From SVTX01 sp045653805 (GTDB taxonomy: Bacteria > Bacillota > Clostridia > Oscillospirales > CAG-272): a stretch of DNA of 7,336 nucleotides. The stretch's first letter is position 1; each line of letters starts with the position of its first letter. Shown here in pieces: positions 1 through 4,943 of the stretch. Below the pieces are notes generated by a model. It saw nothing but the letters and a program-made list of their open reading frames with translations. It ran no database searches and was not told the DNA's origin. The position numbers were made by a program, and so were the translations under genes. The stretch spans positions 1 to 7,336 of the forward strand of contig JAZOMF010000035.1 of the NCBI GenBank assembly GCA_045653805.1, read 5' to 3'.

Positions 1-130
1 GCTTCAAGATTAGATATCCCATCATTTTAAATGAGTAAGGTCACTTGCAGACTACAAGTTTGATAGGTCGGAGGTGTAAGCGTAGTAATACGTTCAGCTG
101 ACCGATACTAATAGACCGAGGGCTTGAACC
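1..130 (+). rRNA. rrl: 23S ribosomal RNA, 3' end (partial)
   Basis: This is the last ~130 nucleotides of the large-subunit rRNA. The very conserved 3' block is plain to read, including ACTACAAGTTTGATAGGTCG, CGTAGTAATACGTTCAGCTG and ACCGATACTAATAGACCGAG. The gene is cut by the left window edge; the sarcin-ricin loop is not included. The mature 3' end is placed near the CTTGAACC at 123-130, which in known 23S rRNAs pairs with the 5' end to form helix 1. The exact end may be off by a few bases. No protein-coding frame competes here. Confidence 0.97.
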
Positions 131-180
131 TCCTAGTTACAGAAAGTTGTATCGCTACAACTAATTGTAACTGGTTCAAG
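123..180 (+). other. Structured 23S rRNA 3' trailer (three stacked stems)
   Basis: CTTGAACC (123-130) is perfectly complementary to GGTTCAAG (173-180). Inside lie AGTTAC (135-140) with GTAACT (167-172), then GTTGTA (146-151) with TACAAC (156-161) around a TCGC loop. Together they make a long stem of 20 pairs, with a TCCT bulge on the left and one internal loop. The outer stem uses the 3' end of mature 23S itself, so this fold and normal helix 1 exclude each other. I infer a role in 3' processing or termination; the pairing itself is seen directly. Confidence 0.7.
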
Positions 181-255
181 AATTAGTTTGAGTTTCGGGT
201 TTTGATACTCATTCATTTCTTTTATCTTTCGATTGGTCGAGAAATAACAAAGACG

Positions 256-278
256 CACGGTGATTACCGTGTTTTTTT
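256..278 (+). terminator. Intrinsic terminator of the rRNA operon
   Basis: CACGGT (256-261) pairs with ACCGTG (266-271) around a GATT loop, followed directly by seven T residues. This is the first U-tailed hairpin after 23S, so the rRNA transcript likely ends here. No 5S gene lies between it and 23S. Confidence 0.85.
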
Positions 279-290
279 GTTGCCATACAT

Positions 291-328
291 ATTAAGTAAA
301 CTTAACACAACAATTAAGTAAACTTAAC
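291..328. repeat. Tandem pair of 16-bp palindromic repeats, candidate operators
   Basis: ATTAAGTAAACTTAAC occurs at 291-306 and again, identical, at 313-328, a 22-bp period or about two helical turns. Each copy is an inverted repeat TTAAGT-AA-ACTTAA. Two identical palindromes in helical phase look like binding sites for a dimeric repressor or activator. They lie about 145 bp upstream of the metY -35 box, which suits an activator or a looping repressor better than simple promoter blocking. The regulator is unknown. The AT-rich composition means chance cannot be excluded, though an exact 16-base repeat is unlikely by chance. Confidence 0.55.
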
Positions 329-383
329 GAATTGCATTTCTAATAGGCTAAAATTGGTGAATTAGTTGTTTTATATTTTGCAA

Positions 384-399
384 GTTAAGAAAACTAAAC
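384..399. repeat. Degenerate third copy of the 16-bp repeat
   Basis: GTTAAGAAAACTAAAC matches the two upstream repeats at 13 of 16 positions. Like the first copy it is followed by ACAA. It lies 75 bp upstream of the metY -35 box, so it may be a weaker site for the same regulator. Its arms no longer form a perfect palindrome. Confidence 0.3.
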
Positions 400-473
400 A
401 CAATACCGATCTCAATATTTGTGGATTAGTATTATTTTATTTCATCATTTGCTGTTAAAAAGCTCAAAAGCCC

Positions 474-501
474 TTGACATTATAGGGAAAAATGATATAA
501 T
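474..501 (+). promoter_or_regulatory. metY promoter
   Basis: TTGACA (474-479) and TATAAT (496-501) are separated by 16 bp. A TG at 493-494 gives an extended -10 element. Transcription should start near 508, leaving a leader of only about 50 nt before the metY ATG. That is too short for a SAM-I riboswitch or a T-box, and no such motif is visible. Confidence 0.85.
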
Positions 502-557
502 TATAATGTATAGATGTTGCAATTTTGCGACGATGTTTATGAAAAGAGGCAAGTACC

Positions 558-1841
558 ATGAATAATAGAAAAATTGGAACAAAGTGTGTTCAAGGCGGTT
601 ACACTGCGGGTAACGGTGAGCCAAGACAGGTGCCGATAATTCAGAGCACCACCTTTAAATATACTACCGGCGAGGCTATGGGTAAGCTTTTTGACCTTGA
701 GGCTGAGGGCTACTTCTATTCGCGTCTTCAGAACCCTACCTGTGACACAGTAGCAAGAAAGATATGCGAGATGGAGGGCGGTACTGCGGCTATGCTGACT
801 TCTTCTGGTATGGCGGCTAACTTCCTTGCGACATTTAATATCGCTTCTGCGGGCGATCATATCGTATCCAGCGCCTCTATTTACGGCGGAACTTATAACC
901 TTTTCGCAGTTACTCTCAAGAGAATGGGCATTGAGGTTACTTTCATTGCGCCCGATTGCTCCGACGAGGAGTTCGAGGCTGCTTTTAGACCCAACACTAA
1001 GCTTGTTTTCGGTGAAACTATTGCAAACCCTGCGCTTAACGTTCTCGACATCGAGCGTTTTGCTAATATGGCGCACAAGCACGGCGTACCGCTGGTCATT
1101 GACAATACCTTTCCCACACCCGTAAATTGCCGTCCCTTTGAGTGGGGAGCGGACATTGTTACTCACTCTACCACCAAGTACATGGACGGTCACGGGAGCG
1201 CAGTTGGCGGCGTTATCGTTGATTCGGGTCGTTTTGACTGGATGGCTCATGCCGACAAGTACCCCGGTCTCTGCACTCCAGATGATAGCTACCACGGAAT
1301 TACCTATGCCGAGAGATTTGGCCTTGGCGGCGCATATATTACAAAGGCGACCGCTCAGCTTATGCGCGACCTTGGCGTAACTCCCGCTCCTATGAGCGCA
1401 TATATCCTCAATCTTGGCCTTGAGAGCCTCCACGTCAGAATGAAGAGACATTGTGATAACGGTCTTGCAGTTGCGAAGTATCTTGAGGCTAACGATAAGA
1501 TCGCTTGGGTAAACTATCCTGCCCTGGAGTCTAACAAGGACTATGCTCTCGCGCAGAAATATATGCCCGACGGTACCTGCGGCGTTGTAAGCTTTGGTGT
1601 TAAGGGTGGAAGAGAAGCGGCGGCTAAGTTTATGAATGCACTTCAGATGATTGCTATCGAGACTCACGTTGCAGACGCTCGTTCCTGCTGTCTCCACCCC
1701 GCAACCACTACTCACCGTCAGCTCTCCGACGCAGATCTTATTGCGTGTGGTGTTGCTCCCGACCTTGTTCGTCTTTCCTGCGGTATTGAGGATGCGGAAG
1801 ACCTTATTGCCGACATTCAGCAGGCGCTTGATCAGATTTAA
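558..1841 (+). CDS. metY: O-acetylhomoserine sulfhydrylase (aminocarboxypropyltransferase), PLP-dependent
   Basis: The 427-aa protein belongs to the Cys/Met metabolism PLP enzyme family. It should make homocysteine from O-acetylhomoserine and sulfide in the cytosol, the penultimate step of methionine synthesis. The expected residues are present: Tyr54-Ser-Arg56, which binds PLP phosphate across the dimer; Asp182 in IDNTF, facing the pyridine nitrogen; Lys207 in HSTTKYMDGHG, the Schiff-base lysine; and Arg405 in VRLSCGIED, binding the substrate carboxylate. The insert around 227-254 (DWMAHADKYPGL, then SYHGITY) is typical of MetY and is absent from shorter cystathionine synthases or lyases. 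The length is normal. The start is supported by AGAGG at 545-549, 8 nt before ATG. A vicinal Cys377-Cys378 lies in the otherwise conserved ARSxxxHPATTTH segment. Methionine gamma-lyase activity is the main alternative, but adjacent metA favours MetY. Confidence 0.93.
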   Translation: MNNRKIGTKCVQGGYTAGNGEPRQVPIIQSTTFKYTTGEAMGKLFDLEAEGYFYSRLQNPTCDTVARKICEMEGGTAAMLTSSGMAANFLATFNIASAGDHIVSSASIYGGTYNLFAVTLKRMGIEVTFIAPDCSDEEFEAAFRPNTKLVFGETIANPALNVLDIERFANMAHKHGVPLVIDNTFPTPVNCRPFEWGADIVTHSTTKYMDGHGSAVGGVIVDSGRFDWMAHADKYPGLCTPDDSYHGITYAERFGLGGAYITKATAQLMRDLGVTPAPMSAYILNLGLESLHVRMKRHCDNGLAVAKYLEANDKIAWVNYPALESNKDYALAQKYMPDGTCGVVSFGVKGGREAAAKFMNALQMIAIETHVADARSCCLHPATTTHRQLSDADLIACGVAPDLVRLSCGIEDAEDLIADIQQALDQI

Positions 1842-1871
1842 AAGGCGCGAGGATGCGAGGGATGAGTTTGA

Positions 1872-1895
1872 GAAACTTTTTAGGCAAAAAGTTTC
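1872..1895. repeat. Perfect 10-bp hairpin between metY and metA
   Basis: GAAACTTTTT (1872-1881) and AAAAAGTTTC (1886-1895) enclose an AGGC loop. No T tract follows on the plus strand, so it is a poor terminator as written. Its arm layout resembles that of the second hairpin at 1969-1998, which suggests both belong to one dispersed intergenic element. It could also protect the 3' end of a processed metY message. Confidence 0.6.
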
Positions 1896-1941
1896 ATAAC
1901 TCTTTAAAAAACCTTTAACTAATAAATTTTAAATATATTTA

Positions 1942-2007
1942 CTCCGCTTTTTGAAAGTTTTTGGAATTCTTAAACCTTTTTTCTAAAAAGGTTTTAAGCC
2001 TGCGGAG
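1942..2007 (+). promoter_or_regulatory. Structured metA leader next to the ribosome site
   Basis: CTCCGC (1942-1947) is complementary to GCGGAG (2002-2007). Within this clamp, CTTAAACCTTTTT (1969-1981) pairs with AAAAAGGTTTTAAG (1985-1998) around a TCT loop: 13 bp with one bulged T. The clamp ends 1 nt before the AAAGGAG ribosome site at 2009-2015. I see no clear sigma-70-type promoter in the 180-nt gap, so metA is probably transcribed from the metY promoter. The structure may set translation or mark an mRNA processing point; this is inferred from pairing only. Confidence 0.4.
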
Positions 2008-2021
2008 CAAAGGAGTATTAA

Positions 2022-2936
2022 ATGCCGATTAAAATACCGAATGATCTGCCTGCGGTGCAGACCTTGGCAGACGAAAATATATTCGTAATGACAGAGAAGA
2101 GAGCTATAACTCAGGACATCCGTCCTTTGAAAATATTGCTTCTCAATCTCATGCCCAAGAAGATAGAGACCGAGACTCAGCTCTCGCGAATTCTTGGAAA
2201 CACACCGTTGCAGATAGAATTGACCCTCATCAGAACAAAGTCCTACGTGTCAACCAATACCGCGCAGGAGCATCTCTTGGCATTCTACAAGACCTTTGAC
2301 GACATAAAGGATCAGAAGTTTGACGGAATGATCATTACCGGATCACCCGTTGAAATGATGGAATTTGAAGAGGTTGATTATTGGGCAGAGCTTTGCGAGA
2401 TAATGGAATGGACAAAGAGCCACGTTCATAGCACCATGCACATCTGCTGGGGAGCGCAGGCGGGACTTTATTACCATTACGGAATACAGAAGCACGTTAT
2501 GCCCGAAAAGCTTTTCGGCGTATTTGCTCATCAGGCAGACCACAAGAAGAGCATGCTGCTCCGTGGCTTTGATGAAGAATTTTACGTTCCTCATTCACGC
2601 CACACTACCGTGTATAGAGAGGATATAGAGGCTATTCCTGAGCTTCGCGTGCTTGCATCCAGCGATGAGGTTGGAGTGCATATCGTGTCCAGAAACGGTG
2701 GCAGACAGTTCTTTATTATGGGTCACAGCGAGTACGATCCTTTGACTCTCGACGCCGAATATCGACGTGACGTAGCGGCAGGCCTGCCTATCAAGCCCCC
2801 TGCGAATTACTACCGCGACAACGACCCCGAAAAGGGGCCTGTGGTTCGTTGGAGAGCGCACGGAAGCCTGCTTTTCATCAACTGGCTCAATTATTTTGTA
2901 TATCAGTCTACTCCTTACGATCTGAAAACACTTTGA
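2022..2936 (+). CDS. metA: Homoserine O-acetyltransferase (MetA/HTS family)
   Basis: The 304-aa protein activates homoserine by O-acylation, the committed step of methionine synthesis. Its class I glutamine-amidotransferase-like fold uses a Cys-His-Glu triad. Visible features are LNLMPKKIETE (41-51), nucleophile Cys142 in HICWGAQAG, and His235 with Glu237 in MGHSEYDP; the numbering coincides with that of E. coli MetA. Position 111 is Glu (GSPVEMMEF). Published work on Bacillus cereus MetA tied Glu111 to acetyl-CoA use and Gly111 to succinyl-CoA use, so the product should be O-acetylhomoserine, the substrate of the MetY encoded 180 nt upstream. Many databases would still label it succinyltransferase. 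The start has AAAGGAG at 2009-2015, 6 nt before ATG. The length is close to the family norm and no damage is seen. Confidence 0.95.
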   Translation: MPIKIPNDLPAVQTLADENIFVMTEKRAITQDIRPLKILLLNLMPKKIETETQLSRILGNTPLQIELTLIRTKSYVSTNTAQEHLLAFYKTFDDIKDQKFDGMIITGSPVEMMEFEEVDYWAELCEIMEWTKSHVHSTMHICWGAQAGLYYHYGIQKHVMPEKLFGVFAHQADHKKSMLLRGFDEEFYVPHSRHTTVYREDIEAIPELRVLASSDEVGVHIVSRNGGRQFFIMGHSEYDPLTLDAEYRRDVAAGLPIKPPANYYRDNDPEKGPVVRWRAHGSLLFINWLNYFVYQSTPYDLKTL

Positions 2937-2956
2937 TTGCCATAGGGAATAGAGAT

Positions 2957-2996
2957 AAAACAACAAAAAGAGGTGTACGCCTCTTTTTGTTGTTTT
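2957..2996. terminator. 17-bp perfect hairpin terminator after metA
   Basis: Seventeen bases at 2957-2973 pair perfectly with 2980-2996 around the loop TGTACG. The GC core GAGG/CCTC is flanked by A-rich and T-rich arms, so it has a U tract on either strand. It ends the metY-metA unit and insulates the tRNA promoter that starts 7 nt later. Confidence 0.9.
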
Positions 2997-3002
2997 AAAG
3001 TA

Positions 3003-3031
3003 TTGACAAATTGTCTTTTATGTGCTACAAT
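3003..3031 (+). promoter_or_regulatory. tRNA-Leu promoter
   Basis: TTGACA (3003-3008) and TACAAT (3026-3031) are 17 bp apart, with an extended -10 TG at 3023-3024. Transcription should begin near 3038, only about 5 nt before the mature tRNA, so the 5' leader is very short. Confidence 0.85.
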
Positions 3032-3042
3032 ATTTAATGTTC

Positions 3043-3126
3043 GCGGGCGTGGTGGAATGGCAGACACGCCAGATTTAGGATCTGGTGTTTTACGACGTGC
3101 AGGTTCAAGTCCTGTCGCCCGCACCA
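3043..3126 (+). tRNA. tRNA-Leu (anticodon UAG)
   Basis: This is a full 84-nt cloverleaf. The acceptor stem GCGGGCG (3043-3049) pairs with CGCCCGC (3116-3122). The D stem is GTG (3052-3054) with CAC (3065-3067). The anticodon stem CCAGA/TCTGG (3069-3073 and 3081-3085) holds the loop TTTAGGA, with anticodon TAG at 3076-3078. A 13-nt variable region (3086-3098) marks it as a class II tRNA. The T arm has the loop TTCAAGT at 3104-3110. Discriminator A (3123) and an encoded CCA (3124-3126) complete it. It reads CUA and, by wobble, other CUN leucine codons. It stands alone, with its own promoter and terminator. Confidence 0.97.
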
Positions 3127-3127
3127 G

Positions 3128-3175
3128 CCGACAGTGTACGGACCAATTAAGGGTTTTGTGCTGTCGGTTTTTTTT
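3128..3175 (+). terminator. Terminator after tRNA-Leu
   Basis: CCGACAG (3128-3134) pairs with CTGTCGG (3161-3167), followed by eight T residues. The 26-nt loop is unusually large. The hairpin starts 2 nt after the CCA, so the 3' trailer of the pre-tRNA is almost entirely terminator. Confidence 0.85.
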
Positions 3176-3209
3176 GTTTGTCGAATTGTCACCTTTCGTT
3201 ATGGTCATT

Positions 3210-3225
3210 CGCATTGAAAAATGCG
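3210..3225 (+). other. Small hairpin with GAAA tetraloop in spacer
   Basis: CGCATT (3210-3215) and AATGCG (3220-3225) enclose a GAAA tetraloop. TTTCG (3194-3198) and CGAAA (3234-3238) could form an outer stem. The spacer 3176-3286 holds nothing else that I can identify. The role is unknown; it lies upstream of the next promoter and is not part of its transcript. Confidence 0.3.
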
Positions 3226-3286
3226 CATTTTAGCGAAAATATTTGTGATTTTGATAAAAATATGACATGACTTTTTTAATTATATA

Positions 3287-3316
3287 TTGACAAAATTCTA
3301 CTGTTTGTAGTATAAT
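3287..3316 (+). promoter_or_regulatory. Promoter of the AGCS symporter gene
   Basis: TTGACA (3287-3292) and TATAAT (3311-3316) are 18 bp apart. The spacer holds an inverted repeat CTAC-N5-GTAG (3298-3310) that could be an operator. The leader, from about 3323 to 3393, is some 70 nt long, and I see no glycine riboswitch in it. Confidence 0.8.
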
Positions 3317-3393
3317 AGATGTGTATTTTGTTTGGCGAAATATTATATCGCGCACTATCGAGTAATACAAGTAATTTTGTGAAGGGGCTTTAA

Positions 3394-4809
3394 ATGGAAA
3401 ATGCGATAAACACTTTAAATTATGCTTTGAACTATGCTTATGACAATATCTTAAGCATAGCTATGATGATCCTTCTTATAGTCGCGGGAATATTCTTATC
3501 AATAAGGTCAGGTTTCTTCCAGTTCAGACGTTTTGGATACGTTATGAAGAATACGGTGGGAATGCTGTTTAATAAGAATATGCATCGTAAGGACAAGGGA
3601 AGTGTCAGCCCGTTTCAGGCAGTGACTACCGCTCTTGCGGGTACTATCGGTACTGGAAGTATTGCCGGCGTGGCAACCGCGTTAGTGCTTGGAGGTCCCG
3701 GCGCTGTGTTCTGGATGTGGATCAGCGCTCTTTTGGGAATGATGACCAAATATTCAGAGATTGTTCTCGCCATTAAATTTAGAGAAAAGAATGAGCGCGG
3801 AGCTTACATCGGCGGTCCTATGTACTACATTAAAAACGGACTTGGTATCAAATGGTTGGCGGCAGTGTTTGCGGTGTTTGCGATGATCGCCTGTATTGGT
3901 ACCGGAAATGCTACTCAATCCAACTCGATCTCCGGTGTTCTTGATATGAATTTCAATGTCGCTCCTTGGATAACGGGATTGATCCTTACGATTGTTGTTG
4001 GAGTGGTTATTATTGGCGGAGTAAAAAGAATCGCTACGGTTAATGAAAAGCTTGTGCCTGTAATGGCTGTGTTCTTTATACTTGCCTCCATTGTGGCTCT
4101 TATTTGTAACGTGAGTAAAATCCCCGCCGCATTTGCTCTTATATTCGAGGAAGCGTTCAACTTTAAGGCGGCATTCGGAGGAGTAGCCGGATACGGAATC
4201 CTCTCCGCTATGCGTTACGGCGTGGGACGAGGCGTTTTTTCAAACGAAGCGGGTCTCGGTAGCGCACCTATCGCTCACTCTGCATCCAGCGCCGAGGATC
4301 CTGTCAAGCAGGGCCTTTGGGGTGTGTTCGAGGTGTTTATCACAACGATTATTATCTGCACTATGTCTGCGGTGGTAATTCTTACGTCGGGAATTTATTC
4401 GGATGCCTTCAACGCGGGTGTTGAACCGTCCGTAAGCGGAGCGGCACTCAGTAGTGCGGCGTTTAATGAGGCTATTCCTTACGTGGGAGGAATCGGAATT
4501 GCTGTTTCTACAGTTTTCTTTGCCCTTTCTACCATACTTGGCTGGGCATATTACGGAGAGGTAAGTGTCGGCTACCTTTTTAAGAATCATTCCAATCTGG
4601 CAATAATCATTTACAGAGTGATCTACGTCGCTTTTGTTTTCGTCGGAGCTGTTGCAGAGATAAATACAGTTTGGCTGATTGCCGACTGCTTCAATGCACT
4701 GATGGCGTTACCTAACCTGGTGGCTCTGATCGGTCTGTCCGGGCTTGTGGTCAAGGTTACTCGCGAGCATTTTGCCAAGAGTCAGAATAACAAAAAGAGA
4801 ATTAAATGA
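3394..4809 (+). CDS. Alanine/glycine:cation symporter family protein (AGCS)
   Basis: This 471-aa integral membrane protein should couple uptake of alanine and/or glycine to Na+ (or H+) at the cytoplasmic membrane. The family signature PS00873 is matched exactly by GGPGAVFWMWISALLG at residues 100-115. Other family landmarks are SPFQA (72-76), GTIGTGSIAGVATA (83-96), the YIGGPMYYI stretch (138-146), and GRGVFSNEAGLGSAPIAHS (278-296). Hydrophobic spans near 19-37, 80-100, 103-125, 155-172, 191-210, 219-239, 313-333, 363-385, 403-420 and 425-452 fit about ten helices. The C-terminus is short and basic (KKRIK). AAGGGG at 3382-3387 lies 6 nt before ATG. The substrate (Ala, Gly, perhaps D-Ala) and coupling ion cannot be fixed from sequence. 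The gene is monocistronic, between its own promoter and terminator. Confidence 0.94.
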   Translation: MENAINTLNYALNYAYDNILSIAMMILLIVAGIFLSIRSGFFQFRRFGYVMKNTVGMLFNKNMHRKDKGSVSPFQAVTTALAGTIGTGSIAGVATALVLGGPGAVFWMWISALLGMMTKYSEIVLAIKFREKNERGAYIGGPMYYIKNGLGIKWLAAVFAVFAMIACIGTGNATQSNSISGVLDMNFNVAPWITGLILTIVVGVVIIGGVKRIATVNEKLVPVMAVFFILASIVALICNVSKIPAAFALIFEEAFNFKAAFGGVAGYGILSAMRYGVGRGVFSNEAGLGSAPIAHSASSAEDPVKQGLWGVFEVFITTIIICTMSAVVILTSGIYSDAFNAGVEPSVSGAALSSAAFNEAIPYVGGIGIAVSTVFFALSTILGWAYYGEVSVGYLFKNHSNLAIIIYRVIYVAFVFVGAVAEINTVWLIADCFNALMALPNLVALIGLSGLVVKVTREHFAKSQNNKKRIK

Positions 4810-4841
4810 TTTGAACCTAATATCTTCTGCGAAGATTCAAA
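4810..4841 (+). other. Stem-loop abutting the symporter stop codon
   Basis: TTTGAA (4810-4815) pairs with TTCAAA (4836-4841), and ATCTTC (4822-4827) with GAAGAT (4831-4836) around a TGC loop; T4836 can join only one stem. It begins directly after the TGA and has no U tract. It sits just ahead of the true terminator and may aid 3'-end stability. Confidence 0.4.
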
Positions 4842-4842
4842 C

Positions 4843-4879
4843 AAAAATATCGGACGGCGAATACCGTTCCGATATTTTT
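4843..4879. terminator. Terminator after the symporter gene
   Basis: AAAAATATCGGA (4843-4854) pairs with TCCGATATTTTT (4868-4879). Skipping a bulged T, the stem continues with CGG (4855-4857) and CCG (4864-4866). The right arm ends in a T run. The next promoter's -35 box starts at 4881, one base after the hairpin. Confidence 0.88.
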
Positions 4880-4880
4880 A

Positions 4881-4910
4881 TTGACATTTTTACAGTGTTT
4901 GGTTTATAAT
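4881..4910 (+). promoter_or_regulatory. Promoter of the M28 peptidase gene
   Basis: TTGACA (4881-4886) and TATAAT (4905-4910) are 18 bp apart. Transcription should start near 4917, giving a leader of about 27 nt. The TTG of this -35 box is in frame with the peptidase but lies upstream of the transcript, so it cannot be its start. Confidence 0.82.
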
Positions 4911-4928
4911 GGGTTTATCATATATATT

Positions 4929-4934
4929 GGAGGA
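4929..4934 (+). promoter_or_regulatory. Ribosome binding site deciding the M28 peptidase start
   Basis: GGAGGA lies 9 nt before the ATG at 4944. It settles the start at this ATG rather than at the in-frame TTG at 4881 in the -35 box. Confidence 0.85.
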
Positions 4935-4943
4935 TCGAAAAAA

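Noticed and set aside
291..399. CRISPR array
   Set aside because: There are only two exact 16-bp copies with a 6-bp gap, the repeats are too short and the spacer is not of CRISPR length.
508..557. SAM riboswitch or T-box in the metY leader
   Set aside because: The leader is about 50 nt long and contains no aptamer motif, T-box sequence or terminator.
537..1715. Long open frame of 392 codons on the minus strand opposite metY
   Set aside because: It is antisense to a complete, well-conserved metY, has no ribosome site or recognisable domain, and has low-complexity-like composition. It is a codon-usage shadow.
2973..3233. Plus-strand open frame with a GGMADTPDLGSG-like segment
   Set aside because: This is the familiar spurious translation of a tRNA-Leu gene. 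The frame runs through a terminator, a promoter and the tRNA. The minus-strand frame at 2915-3214 is rejected for the same reason.
3201..3233. Ten-codon open frame in the spacer (MVIRIEKCAF)
   Set aside because: It has no ribosome site and no promoter between the tRNA terminator and itself, and it overlaps a hairpin.
3317..3393. Glycine riboswitch before the AGCS symporter
   Set aside because: Such riboswitches are common ahead of these transporters, but the leader here is only about 70 nt and shows neither the aptamer core nor an expression platform.
4881..4943. N-terminal extension of the M28 peptidase from TTG at 4881
   Set aside because: That TTG is part of the -35 box of the gene's promoter and lies upstream of the transcription start. 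The ATG at 4944 has a strong GGAGGA site.
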